DNA of 64,000 bases from an uncultured Lachnospiraceae bacterium. GTDB taxonomy: Bacteria > Bacillota > Clostridia > Lachnospirales > Lachnospiraceae. The position numbers and the translations under genes were made by a program. Below are positions 34,789 through 44,493 of the stretch, piece after piece. The notes beneath the pieces were generated by a model. That model searched no databases. It saw nothing but the letters and a program-made list of their open reading frames with translations, and was not told the origin of the DNA. Where the stretch lies: positions 1-64,000 of the forward strand of contig CAMLYL010000004.1 of assembly GCA_946491665.1 (NCBI GenBank). Direction: 5' to 3'. Each line of letters begins with the position of its first letter. Position 1 is the stretch's first letter.

Positions 34789-35850
34789 TCACCGATGCTT
34801 CAGATACCGCTCCAGGAACGCAAAAAATGCATCCATCTCCTCATCGGTGCCGATGGTGATCCTCAGATAATTATCGATACGGGGCTTCGCAAAATACCGC
34901 ACATAGATATCCTGCTCCCGCAGAGCGTCAAACAGTTCCTTCGCCGGACAGCTCTCATGCGCAGCAAAAATAAAGTTGCTCTTTGAATCCCGGAAGGAAA
35001 ATCCCAGCTGCCGCAGCCGTGCTTTTGCCCGCTCTCTGGTATCCACAATCTTCTGAATCGTCTCGTTAAAATACTCCGGATCCTCCAGCGACGCCACGCC
35101 CGCCGCAATAGCGGTCTGATTCATGGTATAGGAGTTAAAAGAATACTTCACGTCGTTTAAATATTTAATCAGCGCCGGATTTGCCATGGCATAACCGATC
35201 CGCATTCCCGCCAGGGAACGGGACTTGGAAAAAGTCTGAACCACAATCAGATTCTCGTACTTTTCCAGAAGGGGCACTGCCGAAACAGCGCCGAAATCCA
35301 CATACGCTTCATCCACAATCACGATCACATCCTGATTCTGCCGGAGAATATCCTCAATCATCTCCTGCGGACATTCCACACCGGTGGGCGCATTGGGATT
35401 CGGAAAAATAACTCCCCCGTTTTCCTTATAATAATCCTCAGCCACAATGTCAAAGTTCTCATTTAACGGCTGCGTTTCATAGGGAATCCGGAAAACCTCC
35501 GCCCAGACATCATAAAAGGAGTATGTAATATCCGGAAAAAGAATGGGCTTTTCACTGTTAAAAAATGTCATAAAACACATGGCCAGCACATCATCTGATC
35601 CGACTCCCGCAAATACCTGCTCCGGCTTCAGACCCTGACTGTCGGCAATGGCCTTCACAAGCCTTCCGGCCGACGGATCCGGATAACGGCGCAGAAGATC
35701 CGTATCCAGGCGCCGCAGCGCTTCCGGCACTCCCGGCGCCGGCGGATAAGGATTCTCATTCGTATTCAGTTTGATTATTTTCTCTTTCTGAGGCTGCTCG
35801 CCGGGCGTATAGGGCGTCACTCGGCGAATATTCTTTTCCCAGGCTTTCAT
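34789..35850 (-). CDS. hisC: Histidinol-phosphate aminotransferase
   Basis: PLP enzyme of histidine synthesis, 353 residues. Motifs: NTNENPYPPAPGV, GVGSDDVLAMCF, PNPNAPTGV, VIVDEAYVDFG and the PLP-lysine FSKSRSLAGMRIGYA. The start at 35850 is preceded by AAGGGAGG with five-base spacing; the frame seven codons longer has none. It is not inside a his operon; hisC-like enzymes with relaxed specificity (aromatic amino acids) remain possible. Confidence 0.9.
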   Translation of the reverse strand: MKAWEKNIRRVTPYTPGEQPQKEKIIKLNTNENPYPPAPGVPEALRRLDTDLLRRYPDPSAGRLVKAIADSQGLKPEQVFAGVGSDDVLAMCFMTFFNSEKPILFPDITYSFYDVWAEVFRIPYETQPLNENFDIVAEDYYKENGGVIFPNPNAPTGVECPQEMIEDILRQNQDVIVIVDEAYVDFGAVSAVPLLEKYENLIVVQTFSKSRSLAGMRIGYAMANPALIKYLNDVKYSFNSYTMNQTAIAAGVASLEDPEYFNETIQKIVDTRERAKARLRQLGFSFRDSKSNFIFAAHESCPAKELFDALREQDIYVRYFAKPRIDNYLRITIGTDEEMDAFFAFLERYLKHR

Positions 35851-35917
35851 AATGGCCTCCCTTATCTTCATTTGTCACGTAATTAAGATAGCACAGAAAT
35901 TCTCCCTTTGCAAGAAG

Positions 35918-35945
35918 TTGACACCGGGCGATATCATGGTATAAT
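35918..35945 (+). promoter_or_regulatory. Promoter of the PAP2 gene
   Basis: TTGACA (35918-35923), 16 bases, TATAAT (35940-35945), followed by a leader of about 105 bases. Confidence 0.8.
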
Positions 35946-35998
35946 ATGAGCACTTAGCAAGGTGTTTTCGAGTTTAGCGCGAGTAATACCTGGTGAAC
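35940..35998 (+). repeat. CACTTAG leader element, diverged copy
   Basis: The -10 box TATAAT is followed by ATGAG-CACTTAG, then GAGTTTAG and GAGTAATACC. The same order (ATAAT, CACTTAG, GA-n-TTAG, AGTAAT) is seen in both units of the tandem repeat at 50704-50833. The leader can form a seven-base stem AGGTGTT/AATACCT (one G-U pair). Function unknown. Confidence 0.55.
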
Positions 35999-36056
35999 GC
36001 AGCAAAATTCAGAATCTGATGCAAAAGAAAATCATGAGTATATATGAGGTACGGTC

Positions 36057-36758
36057 ATGAAAAAAATCTTTTCCTTTTTGAAAAACAACAAACATTTTTT
36101 TCTGTTGTTATACGCAGCCTTTTACATTCCCTGGTTCTGTTATGTGGAACAAAAGGTAAATATTAATTCTGATTTCCATATCATTCATATGGTACTGGAC
36201 GATTATATCCCGTTCTGCGAATTCTTCGTCATACCTTATTATCTCTGGTTTGTGTACATAGGTGTGTCAATTATTTACATTGCATTCAACGACGGCCGGA
36301 CCTGCTGGAAAATGGGCGCTTTTCTGATTACGGGAATGACCATTTTTCTGATCATTTCCACCGTATATCCCAACGGACACCACCTGCGTCCGGACACCTT
36401 TGTCCGGGATAACTTCTGCGTGGATCTGGTAAAACAGCTTTATGCCACCGATACTCCCACCAACCTGTTCCCAAGCATCCATGTTTATAATTCCATCGGC
36501 ATCCACCTGGCACTGACCCACTGCAGCAAGCTGATGACAAATCCCAGAACAAAATGGGTAAAGCCAGTATCTCTGGTTCTGATGATCAGCATTATACTTT
36601 CCACTGTATTTTTAAAACAGCATTCAGTTTTCGATATGCTGACTGCATTCGCCCTGGCGGCTGTTATGTACTCCCTCTGCTACGGATCCCTCTTCCGGGT
36701 ACTGGAGAAAAACCTGTTAAAACATAAGAAGCAGAGACAGAAAATAGAACAGATATAA
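36057..36758 (+). CDS. PAP2-superfamily membrane enzyme (AUR1-like)
   Basis: 233 residues with six hydrophobic helices. Two PAP2 motifs are clear: FPSIHVYNSIGIH (motif 2, catalytic His) and STVFLKQHSVFDML (motif 3, with His and Asp), in the arrangement of inositol-phosphoceramide synthase or AUR1-like proteins rather than classical phosphatidate phosphatases. The substrate may be a lipid phosphate or lipid carrier. The C terminus is strongly basic. It has its own promoter, an unusual leader, and a strong terminator. Confidence 0.85.
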   Translation: MKKIFSFLKNNKHFFLLLYAAFYIPWFCYVEQKVNINSDFHIIHMVLDDYIPFCEFFVIPYYLWFVYIGVSIIYIAFNDGRTCWKMGAFLITGMTIFLIISTVYPNGHHLRPDTFVRDNFCVDLVKQLYATDTPTNLFPSIHVYNSIGIHLALTHCSKLMTNPRTKWVKPVSLVLMISIILSTVFLKQHSVFDMLTAFALAAVMYSLCYGSLFRVLEKNLLKHKKQRQKIEQI

Positions 36759-36784
36759 AACCTCTTCCGGTTTCATATCATAAA

Positions 36785-36830
36785 ATTTCAGGCAGAAAAA
36801 GGAAAACTGTTTCCTTCTTCTGCCTGAAAT
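36785..36830. terminator. Bidirectional terminator between PAP2 gene and mrp
   Basis: 13-bp stem ATTTCAGGCAGAA/TTCTGCCTGAAAT extended by an inner AAGGAAA/TTTCCTT stem, A-rich before and T-containing after on both strands, between convergent genes. Confidence 0.75.
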
Positions 36831-36854
36831 ACATTTCTGCTTTATTTTCCCTAC

Positions 36855-37694
36855 TTACATCTCTTCCAGCGCTTTTTCCGCTTTATCAAGATAAATATTA
36901 TCTGCCTTGCCAAACAGACCTGCATCCGCCAGTTCCGCAAACGCAGGATCCAGAGGCATCTTGCCGAGCACCTCAAGTCCCATATCAGCGGCGATCTCAT
37001 CAATGTGGCTCTCACCGAACACTTTGATCTCTCTGCCGCAGTCAGGACATACCAGATAGCTGTAATTCTCCACAATTCCCAGCACCGGAATATCCATCAT
37101 GCCCGCCATATTGTAAGCTTTCTTTACAATCATCTGCACCAGCTCCTGGGGAGAGGTAACGATCACAATGCCGTCCACAGGAAGGGACTGGAACACGGTC
37201 AGAGGCACATCTCCGGTTCCGGGAGGCATGTCCACAAAAAGATAATCCAGATCGCCCCAGACCACATCAGTCCAGAACTGCTTTACCGTCCCGGCAATGA
37301 CCGGTCCCCGCCAGACAACGGGAGCTTCCTCGTCTTCCATCAGAAGATTTACCGACATAATCTTGATTCCGTCCGCAGACTCAATGGGATAAATCCCCAT
37401 CTCGGATCCTGTAGCCGGGCCATGTACTCCATACATCTTCGGAATGGACGGTCCTGTAATGTCCGCGTCAAGAATTCCCACATTATAGCCCTTCTTTCTC
37501 ATGGCGGAAGCCAGAGAAGCTGTCACAAAAGACTTGCCGACGCCGCCCTTGCCGCTGACAACGCCGATTACCTTCTTTACAGAAGAATATTCATTTAACT
37601 TTTCCAAAAAGCTGTGCGGTCCCTGCTCACATCCGCCATTCTCCTGGGCGGAACAGTTCCCAGCGCTTGCACAGCCGTCACAACTGCTTGCCAT
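36855..37694 (-). CDS. Mrp/NBP35-family iron-sulfur carrier ATPase
   Basis: 279-residue P-loop protein that carries and transfers Fe-S clusters. Deviant Walker A is in VVSGKGGVGKSFVTASLA, with ILDADITGPSIPKMYG and FVDMPPGTGDVPLTVFQ. A Cys-rich N terminus (CDGCASAGNC, plus Cys22) and a bridging CxxC pair (LVCPDCGRE) suggest cluster binding at both ends, as in Nbp35-like members. The protein is cytosolic. A TATACT box lies upstream with a weak -35. Confidence 0.9.
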   Translation of the reverse strand: MASSCDGCASAGNCSAQENGGCEQGPHSFLEKLNEYSSVKKVIGVVSGKGGVGKSFVTASLASAMRKKGYNVGILDADITGPSIPKMYGVHGPATGSEMGIYPIESADGIKIMSVNLLMEDEEAPVVWRGPVIAGTVKQFWTDVVWGDLDYLFVDMPPGTGDVPLTVFQSLPVDGIVIVTSPQELVQMIVKKAYNMAGMMDIPVLGIVENYSYLVCPDCGREIKVFGESHIDEIAADMGLEVLGKMPLDPAFAELADAGLFGKADNIYLDKAEKALEEM

Positions 37695-37777
37695 ACAAAT
37701 TTCTCCTTTCTTCGTGCCGCTTTCCGCCGCTGCACGCTTTTAAGTATACCCCTTTTTCTTCAAAAAGTGAAGGACAT

Positions 37778-37809
37778 TTTTCCTGTTTTCGACTAGGAAA
37801 ACAGGAAAA
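37778..37809. repeat. Inverted repeat between mtnA and mrp
   Basis: Perfect 13-base arms TTTTCCTGTTTTC/GAAAACAGGAAAA with a 6-base loop, directly after the mtnA stop. There is no T tract after the stem, so its use as a terminator is uncertain; it may act as an mRNA 3'-end stabiliser. Confidence 0.6.
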
Positions 37810-37822
37810 TCTTCACAGTTTG

Positions 37823-38920
37823 TTAATTCTGTTTCTTTGCCGCCGCTTCCTTTCTGGCAAAGATCTCTTTGAAAGACTCTGTATAGGGCGGACGGGCGAT
37901 TCCATACTCTGTCACAATTCCTGCAATCAGCTCATGATCTGTAACATCAAACGCCGGGTTAAATACCTTCACGCCCTCCGGAGCCATGCGCTCCTTATAC
38001 CACATCTCTGTCACTTCCTCCGGCTTCCTCTGCTCAATCTTAATCTCGGCGCCGGTGGGAGTATTCATATCAATGGTAGAAGTAGGAGCGGCAATATATA
38101 CCGGAACATTGTACAGCTTTGCCACAGCCGCAACCACAGAGGTACCGATCTTATTGGCGGTATCGCCATTAGCCGCCACGCGGTCACAGCCTACAAAAAC
38201 CGCATTTACCCAGCCGTTTTTCATAACAGTCGCAGACATATTATCGCAGATCAGCGTCACATCCACACCGGAGGACTGCAGCTCATAAGCTGTCAGGCGC
38301 GCCCCCTGCAGCAGCGGTCTGGTTTCATCCGCAAACACGCGGAAATTATAGCCCCGCTCCTGTCCCAGATAAATAGGCGCAGTAGCAGTGCCGTACTTGC
38401 TGGTAGCAAGCTTGCCGGCATTGCAGTGAGTAAGGATTCCATCTCCCGGCTTTACCAGAGTCAGGCCGTACTCGCCAATCGCCTTGCAGACACGGATATC
38501 CTCCTCCTGGATTTCGATGGACTCCTCCTTCAGAAGCTGTTTAATGTCAGCAACAGACTTTTCTCTGTTGTTCAAAACCACCTGCTCCATGCGGTTCAAA
38601 GCCCAGGACAGATTCACCGCCGTAGGACGGGAGGAGTCCAGATAATCCTTCTGCTTCTTAAACTCCGCATAAAAAGTATCAAAATCCTCTGTATCAATTC
38701 CCTTTGCCAGCACATAGATGCCGTAGGCGGCCGCCACGCCGATGGCCGGAGCGCCGCGCACCTGCAGCAGATAAATTGCATCCCAGATCTCCTGAGCTGT
38801 TTTCAGCGCGATAATCTCCGTCTTTGCAGGCAGCTTTGTCTGATCAATAATCACTACCGCGCTGTTCTCGTCATCCAGTGTGACGGTATCATAGTCCATA
38901 ATATTCTTTTTTTCTTCCAT
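37823..38920 (-). CDS. mtnA: S-methyl-5-thioribose-1-phosphate isomerase
   Basis: Methionine salvage enzyme converting methylthioribose-1-phosphate to methylthioribulose-1-phosphate. The 365 residues carry [13 protein letters not shown], the catalytic Cys in [17 protein letters not shown], the catalytic Asp in [19 protein letters not shown] and [15 protein letters not shown]. The start at 38920 is preceded by AGGA four bases upstream; the eleven codons before it are unlikely. No other salvage gene is nearby, so it may act in a partial pathway or on related sugars. Confidence 0.93.
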   Translation of the reverse strand: MEEKKNIMDYDTVTLDDENSAVVIIDQTKLPAKTEIIALKTAQEIWDAIYLLQVRGAPAIGVAAAYGIYVLAKGIDTEDFDTFYAEFKKQKDYLDSSRPTAVNLSWALNRMEQVVLNNREKSVADIKQLLKEESIEIQEEDIRVCKAIGEYGLTLVKPGDGILTHCNAGKLATSKYGTATAPIYLGQERGYNFRVFADETRPLLQGARLTAYELQSSGVDVTLICDNMSATVMKNGWVNAVFVGCDRVAANGDTANKIGTSVVAAVAKLYNVPVYIAAPTSTIDMNTPTGAEIKIEQRKPEEVTEMWYKERMAPEGVKVFNPAFDVTDHELIAGIVTEYGIARPPYTESFKEIFARKEAAAKKQN

Positions 38921-38990
38921 AATATCCTGTTCTCTTTCTGTTTGAATTATCATCTGCCCCGTGAGCGGGTCTTGAATTTTGAATCTCAGC

Positions 38991-40856
38991 CTACTCCACG
39001 GTCACGCTCTTTGCCAGGTTCCGCGGTTTATCCACATCCAGGCCGCGGGCCACGCTGGTATAATATCCCAGAAGCTGCAGCGGTATCACTGCGAGACTGG
39101 CCGTGAAATGCGGGTCTGTCTTGGGAATATAAACTGTGAAATCAGCCGTATCCTCAATCACATAATGACCATAGCTGGTCAGCCCCATCAGGTATGCGCC
39201 TCTGGACTTGCACTCCACCATATTGCTGACTGTCTTTTCGTAAAGATCATCCTGTGTCAGCACACCGATTACAAGAATGCCGTTTTCAATCAGGCTGATG
39301 GTTCCGTGCTTCAGTTCTCCCGCCGCGTAAGCCTCAGAGTGAATGTAGGAAATCTCCTTCATTTTCAGACTTCCTTCCAGGCTGATCGCGTAATCGATTC
39401 CTCTTCCGATAAAGAAAATATCATGAGCGTTGGAGAACTTAGCGGCAAACCACTGCAGCCGTTCCTTCTCGCTGAGAATATGCTCCATCTTCTGCGGAAG
39501 TGTCTGAATCTCCGTCAGCATACTCTGATACTTTTCTTCCGAAATCTCTCCCCTCACAAAAGCAAACTGCATTGCCATAAGATAAGTGGCAATCAGCTGT
39601 GTACTGTATGCTTTTGTGGTGGCAACGGCAATCTCCGGTCCTGCGAGAGTATAAAATACAAAGTCCGCCTCACGCGCAATCGAAGATCCCACCACATTCA
39701 CAATCGCCAGAGTCCGAATCCCCATGCCTTTCGCTTCCCGCAGGGCAGCCAGGGAATCCGCCGTCTCTCCGGACTGTGAAATAATAATTACCAGACCGTC
39801 GGGATCCAGAAGCGGTCTGCGGTACCGGAATTCACTGGCCAGATCCACACGAACCGGTATACGGGCCAGATCCTCAAAAACATACTGGGCTGCCATTCCC
39901 ACATGCCACGCGGAACCGCAGGCCACAATATAGATCTGGGAAATCTTCTGAATTTCCTCATCAGAAAGGCCGGAAGCAGAAAGATCGATCTCACATTTTC
40001 CGTCTTTCTCTTTTACTGCGGAACGGATCGTATCCTCCACAGCTTTCGGCTGTTCGTGGATCTCCTTCATCATGAAATGCTCGTATCCGCCCTTTTCCGC
40101 GGCCTCCGCATCCCAGTTGATCTCCACCAGTTCCTTCTCGATCTCATCGCCGTCAATATTATAAAAACCGACAGCTCCCGGAGTCAGTCTTGCAATCTCC
40201 AGATTGCCGATATAATAAACTTTTCTCGTATACTTTAAGATTGCCGGCACATCGGAAGCCACATAAGCCTCTCCGTCCTGCACGCCGATAATCATGGGAC
40301 TGTCTTTTCTGGCCACCCAGATCTCGCCGGGATGCTCCCGGAACATGACCGCCAGAGCATAAGACCCCCGCGTACGAACCATGGCCTTCGCCAGGGCGTC
40401 TACAGGACCGCCGTTATACTTCTTATAGTAATAATCAACCAGCTTTACAAATGCTTCTGTATCTGTCTCGGAATAAAATGTATAACCGTTTCTCAGCAGC
40501 TTATCCTTCAGCTCCTGAAAATTCTCAATAATACCGTTATGAACGCCCACAACATCGGCTCCCTCTCCGGTAGCTGCCGCACTGGTATGAGGATGGGCAT
40601 TCTGCTCAGAAGGCTCCCCGTGAGTGGCCCAGCGGGTATGCCCGATCCCGCAGGAACCGGTCACCGCATTCCCGCCGTCTGTCTTCTCTGCCAGCTTCTT
40701 TAAACGCCCCTTGGCCTTCACTACTTCAAACTCTCTGTCACCGTCACGAACAGCAAGCCCCGCAGAATCATATCCGCGATACTCCAGTTTGGACAGACCG
40801 TCCAACAGAATGGGCGCTGCCTGTCTGCTGCCTATATAGCCAACGATACCACACAT
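38991..40856 (-). CDS. glmS: Glutamine:fructose-6-phosphate aminotransferase
   Basis: Makes glucosamine-6-phosphate for the cell wall. The N-terminal amidotransferase begins [20 protein letters not shown] with the nucleophile Cys directly after Met, which fixes the start at 40856; AGGAGGAAG is upstream. Two SIS domains follow ([27 protein letters not shown]), and the end is [16 protein letters not shown], as expected. The length of 621 residues is slightly above usual. I saw no glmS ribozyme in the 278-base gap upstream. Confidence 0.96.
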   Translation of the reverse strand: MCGIVGYIGSRQAAPILLDGLSKLEYRGYDSAGLAVRDGDREFEVVKAKGRLKKLAEKTDGGNAVTGSCGIGHTRWATHGEPSEQNAHPHTSAAATGEGADVVGVHNGIIENFQELKDKLLRNGYTFYSETDTEAFVKLVDYYYKKYNGGPVDALAKAMVRTRGSYALAVMFREHPGEIWVARKDSPMIIGVQDGEAYVASDVPAILKYTRKVYYIGNLEIARLTPGAVGFYNIDGDEIEKELVEINWDAEAAEKGGYEHFMMKEIHEQPKAVEDTIRSAVKEKDGKCEIDLSASGLSDEEIQKISQIYIVACGSAWHVGMAAQYVFEDLARIPVRVDLASEFRYRRPLLDPDGLVIIISQSGETADSLAALREAKGMGIRTLAIVNVVGSSIAREADFVFYTLAGPEIAVATTKAYSTQLIATYLMAMQFAFVRGEISEEKYQSMLTEIQTLPQKMEHILSEKERLQWFAAKFSNAHDIFFIGRGIDYAISLEGSLKMKEISYIHSEAYAAGELKHGTISLIENGILVIGVLTQDDLYEKTVSNMVECKSRGAYLMGLTSYGHYVIEDTADFTVYIPKTDPHFTASLAVIPLQLLGYYTSVARGLDVDKPRNLAKSVTVE

Positions 40857-41134
40857 ACTCTGAACTTCCTCCTGTAAGGTTGAATTTATATACCAACTTA
40901 CCATATTTCCCGCATTTTATCAACACTTTGTTGCCGGTGAGAAACCTGTCGGATGCAGTTCCTTCCCTTCACAGCAACACCTGCCGACCCTTCATAATTC
41001 ATGCCTGAGTTCTTTTCTTCTGCCATAATATGCTTCAGGACAGACTCAGGTGCAGGGTATACCGAAAAAAGAAGGACTTCCGGTTCAGATCATCCGAAAG
41101 CCCATCTCAGAACTGCATTTTCCGCAGTCTTTTT

Positions 41135-42010
41135 TCACAATTTCATTTCATCCTGTTCCCTGTCGAATCCGACCGTCATATCATATACTCCGCTGACTGT
41201 GACCGCAAATTCCCGGGGCAGGTCGGAAGGGAAATTATGATAACCGGGGACAAAAATCAACGGAAGCTTCAGTTTCCCGGCAATCTCAGCGGCGGTCCGG
41301 TGAAACAGCCCTTCCCGGCTGCCTTCCCCTGCACCGATCCACAGCGGAACGGAAATCTCCCGCAGCAGATTCAGATCCGCCTCAAAAAAGCTCTCCATCT
41401 CATACTGCACAAACACCTTCAGATTCTCCAGATCCCGGGCCTGCTTCTGCAATGATTTGCTCTCTGCCCGTTCATCCACGCCGCCCATAGACTCAATAAA
41501 AGCCCACAGCGCCCGAATCATCCTCCCTGTATCTCTGGCTTCCCGCAGCTTCTTTACAAGAGTATCCATCCCGGCGGCCACAGCTTCCGCCCCCCGAAAC
41601 GCGGGCTCATGCAGAAACAAACCGCTTACCAGCTCCGGATAAAGCGCCGCCAGCCGGGATGCCACCACGCCTCCGGCGCTGCTTCCTGTCACAAAAACTT
41701 TCTGCTGACCGGCAGCCCTGATCACAGCGGCGGCATCCTCCGCCTGTATCTGCAGAGCAAAGGGATTTCCGCCTGCCGTGTTCTTCAGGGCAGCTTCACT
41801 CACCCTGCTGCGGCTGCAGCCTCTCCGGTCGTAAGTAATCACTGTAAATTTTTTTGCCAGAAGTTTTGCCGCCTCCTCAAAATAGTCGCTGTCGCAGGCA
41901 ACTCCATGAATCAGCAGAAGCCCCGGTCCGGCGCCCCGTTTTCTGCCAAACAGGACTGCGTCCTCCCGTTCAACCGCAAACTCCTCCGGCTGTTCCTTTA
42001 TCTGTTTCAT
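41135..42010 (-). CDS. Alpha/beta hydrolase
   Basis: 291-residue hydrolase. Nucleophile elbow VTGSSAGGVVASRLAAL (Ser), oxyanion-side HGVACDSDYF, a probable catalytic His in VPGYHNFPSD, and the acid in the PLWIGAGEGSREG region. No signal peptide. The substrate is unknown (esterase, lactonase or similar). The ATG at 42010 has AGAGAG nine bases upstream; a GTG three codons earlier is less well placed. It follows gltX by 12 bases and probably shares its transcript. Confidence 0.83.
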   Translation of the reverse strand: MKQIKEQPEEFAVEREDAVLFGRKRGAGPGLLLIHGVACDSDYFEEAAKLLAKKFTVITYDRRGCSRSRVSEAALKNTAGGNPFALQIQAEDAAAVIRAAGQQKVFVTGSSAGGVVASRLAALYPELVSGLFLHEPAFRGAEAVAAGMDTLVKKLREARDTGRMIRALWAFIESMGGVDERAESKSLQKQARDLENLKVFVQYEMESFFEADLNLLREISVPLWIGAGEGSREGLFHRTAAEIAGKLKLPLIFVPGYHNFPSDLPREFAVTVSGVYDMTVGFDREQDEMKL

Positions 42011-42022
42011 ATCAGTCACTCT

Positions 42023-43744
42023 CTATGACAGCTTCTCCGCTGCGGTCTGCAGACGTCTGCGGATCCGCTCCGGACCCATAACCTGCATAATCTGATACAG
42101 ATCCGGCGTATTTCTCCGTCCGGTCAGACCCACACGGATAACAGTACTCACATCCCCCACATGTCCGGGCCATTCATCCTTCGCTTTTCTCCAGATCTTC
42201 ACCTCCCGGGCATAGCCGATCCGCTCTGCCAGATCCTTCATCCGGTCAAACCACTGCTGACTGTCATCCTCCGGATTATAAAACTCTTCCACATAAAGAG
42301 AAAAAATCTGTCTCAGCAGATCCGGATCAGAAATCAGCTGGTACTCATACTCATCCGGCTTCAGATCAAACTGATCATCATACATGTAGGAAATATAATC
42401 TCTCACATCGGACCATTTTCCGATATCTTTCCTCTTTTTCTTAATATCTGCCCCACGCTCGATTCCGAGAACCTTCAGTGAATATTCCCTGTCATCCAGC
42501 ATGGACTTCAACACTGAATCATAACGCTCTGCCCAGCTGTAAACATCCTCATAAACCTTTTCCGCAGAAAATTCCGCAATCACATTTTTCGAAACGTCGA
42601 TCAGCTTGTCCATATCAAACAGCGCGCCCTCCGTGGTGCTCATTTTCTTCAGGGCAAAGGGGAATTCGTACAGATCCGCGCTGCCGTTATTTTTCCGCCA
42701 CATCTCAAAATCAGAATTGGCTACAGTCATCAGATACTCCTTCACCGACTCCTTCGGGATACCTGCCTGATGGTAGTAGCTGACCGCTGCCTCCGGATCC
42801 TTCCGCTTGCTGATTTTTCTCTTAAAGGTCACCGCCTCGCCGTTTTCATCCAGAATGGGGTTCCCGTTCTTATCCACCTTCGCCTCGCTTTTCAGCATGG
42901 GCGCATAATGGCAGTATTTGGGCGCCTTAAATCCCAGCGCCCTGAACAGTTCCAGATGCAGAGGCACTGAGGGGAACCACTCGTTGGACCGGATCACATG
43001 GGTTGTGTGCATCAGATGATCGTCCACCGCATGAGCAAAATGGTAAGTAGGAAGACCGTCTCCTTTGATAATGACAATATCCAGAATATTCTGGGGCATC
43101 TCCACTTTGCCCTTTACCATATCCTTGTGCGTAATCCTGCCGTCCTCTTTTCCCATAGCTCTGAAACGGATCACATACGGATCCCCGCGCCGGATACGCT
43201 CTGCCGCCTCCTCAATGGGAAGATCCCGGTAAATGGCCCATTCGCCGTAATAACCGATATTGTTCAGCTTCTTCTCTTCCTGTTTTTTCCTGAGTTCAGC
43301 CAGTTCCTCTTCTGTGGCAAAGCAGGGATAAGCTCTGTCATTGACCAGAAGATACTTTGCATACGCCTCATAAATCTCCCGCCGCTGTGTCTGGATATAG
43401 GGACCGTAATCCCCCACAGATTCTGTCTCGCTGACCATACCCTCATCAAATACAATATCAAAATCCTTCATGGAATCAATGATCCCCTGAACGCCGTTTT
43501 CTATCTTACGCTTCTGATCCGTATCCTCAATGCGGAGAATCAGCTTTCCGCCGGTCTGCTTCACCAGCGCAGTCTCAACAATACACTGCTCCAGCGCGCC
43601 GATATGCACGAATCCGGTAGGACTGGGCGCAAATCTGGTTACTACCGCTCCCTCCGGAAGATCTCTCTCCGGGTACTTTTCCTCATAATAAGAAATATCC
43701 TTCGCTTCCGGGAAAATCAAATCCGCAAGTTCCTGTCTTTCCAT
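42023..43744 (-). CDS. gltX: Glutamyl-tRNA synthetase
   Basis: Class I synthetase with TRFAPSPTGFVHIGALEQCI (HIGH-type motif), LRIEDTDQKRK and a KMSKS equivalent in KRKISKRKDPEA. The 573 residues are longer than the usual ~480-500; extra sequence lies around SEAKVDKNGNPILDENGEAV and in the C-terminal half, a form seen in Clostridia. It charges tRNA-Glu and may be non-discriminating. The gene follows a 73-residue protein gene by 28 bases. Confidence 0.93.
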   Translation of the reverse strand: MERQELADLIFPEAKDISYYEEKYPERDLPEGAVVTRFAPSPTGFVHIGALEQCIVETALVKQTGGKLILRIEDTDQKRKIENGVQGIIDSMKDFDIVFDEGMVSETESVGDYGPYIQTQRREIYEAYAKYLLVNDRAYPCFATEEELAELRKKQEEKKLNNIGYYGEWAIYRDLPIEEAAERIRRGDPYVIRFRAMGKEDGRITHKDMVKGKVEMPQNILDIVIIKGDGLPTYHFAHAVDDHLMHTTHVIRSNEWFPSVPLHLELFRALGFKAPKYCHYAPMLKSEAKVDKNGNPILDENGEAVTFKRKISKRKDPEAAVSYYHQAGIPKESVKEYLMTVANSDFEMWRKNNGSADLYEFPFALKKMSTTEGALFDMDKLIDVSKNVIAEFSAEKVYEDVYSWAERYDSVLKSMLDDREYSLKVLGIERGADIKKKRKDIGKWSDVRDYISYMYDDQFDLKPDEYEYQLISDPDLLRQIFSLYVEEFYNPEDDSQQWFDRMKDLAERIGYAREVKIWRKAKDEWPGHVGDVSTVIRVGLTGRRNTPDLYQIMQVMGPERIRRRLQTAAEKLS

Positions 43745-43772
43745 AAATCAATTCCTCCAAAAATAAATTAGT

Positions 43773-43994
43773 TTAATAAATCTTCTCAATTTCCTTCAGG
43801 TCATAAGCATCGAGAAACTCCTGCAGCTCCCGCTCATTCCGGATCAGCTGCGCCTCCTCAAACTTCCCTGTCTTCAGATCCTGAAAACCCGCCACCTGTT
43901 CTCCTGTACAGATACTGCATTTCAAAACCGGTCTGCAGACCGACGGATCATATTCCTTTTTTTCTGCTTTCCTGTTTCTCTTTCTGCCAAACAT
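43773..43994 (-). CDS. Small conserved CxxC protein (73 aa)
   Basis: Begins MFGRKRNRKAEKKEYDPSVC and contains LKCSICTGEQVAGFQDLKTG, with a CxxC pair and a preceding Cys that could bind metal, then a helical end LQEFLDAYDLKEIEKIY. AGGAGGAGACAG lies before the chosen ATG; an upstream frame of 15 codons is unlikely. I recall similar proteins in Lachnospiraceae, sometimes mislabelled aspartate dehydrogenase. First gene before gltX. Confidence 0.75.
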   Translation of the reverse strand: MFGRKRNRKAEKKEYDPSVCRPVLKCSICTGEQVAGFQDLKTGKFEEAQLIRNERELQEFLDAYDLKEIEKIY

Positions 43995-44065
43995 CCTCTG
44001 TCTCCTCCTTTCGACAAAACGGCAGTTTTTATTCATCATACCAGAAAAGTTTTATTTTTGCCATC

Positions 44066-44094
44066 TTCCAAAAGCATAGAAGCGCAGGTATAAT
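44066..44094 (+). promoter_or_regulatory. Promoter of the 106-residue unknown gene
   Basis: TTCCAA (44066-44071), 17 bases, TATAAT (44089-44094) with a GG before the box. The ATG follows 31 bases later after AGGAGG. Confidence 0.65.
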
Positions 44095-44125
44095 GATATC
44101 ATATATTTGCTCAGGAGGATACCCC

Positions 44126-44446
44126 ATGACTTATTCCATTGTCTATGATGCAGTACAGATCAAAACAACACATTTTGAAAATCCGGCGCCCCTGATCAAC
44201 ATGAATGAGCTGGCCGCCGGCATCCTTATTGCCTGCCGTCAGGCAGGGGCCGAGCCGCCGGAGCTGACCGTCGGAATGTCTGTAAATGAATTTCGAACCG
44301 CTTTTCTTCAGGCCATCGACGGCAGAGAAGGCGCCAATCCCCGGCTTCTTTCCGCAATCCGGGAATATCCCCATGAAAAGCTTCTGATCGATGAGGCCGC
44401 AAAAGCAACCTATGAGTTCGGTCTGACGCTTCCGGATCTGAATTAA
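44126..44446 (+). CDS. Protein of unknown function (106 aa)
   Basis: The product begins MTYSIVYDAVQIKTTHFENP and has no membrane segment. CAGGAGGATACCCC directly before ATG 44126 and a good promoter make this a real gene; in-frame upstream codons are not used. The composition suggests a compact alpha/beta protein. I do not recognise the family. It is the only plus-strand gene in this stretch and is convergent with the acylphosphatase gene. Confidence 0.65.
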   Translation: MTYSIVYDAVQIKTTHFENPAPLINMNELAAGILIACRQAGAEPPELTVGMSVNEFRTAFLQAIDGREGANPRLLSAIREYPHEKLLIDEAAKATYEFGLTLPDLN

Positions 44447-44493
44447 AACCCGGTATAATGCCTCTCACCGCCATGAAACGCCGATGCGGCATC

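Noticed and set aside
40857..41134. Possible glmS ribozyme upstream of glmS
   Set aside because: The conserved core and the usual GTTGACGAGG-like segment are absent on the minus strand; only short unrelated repeats were seen.
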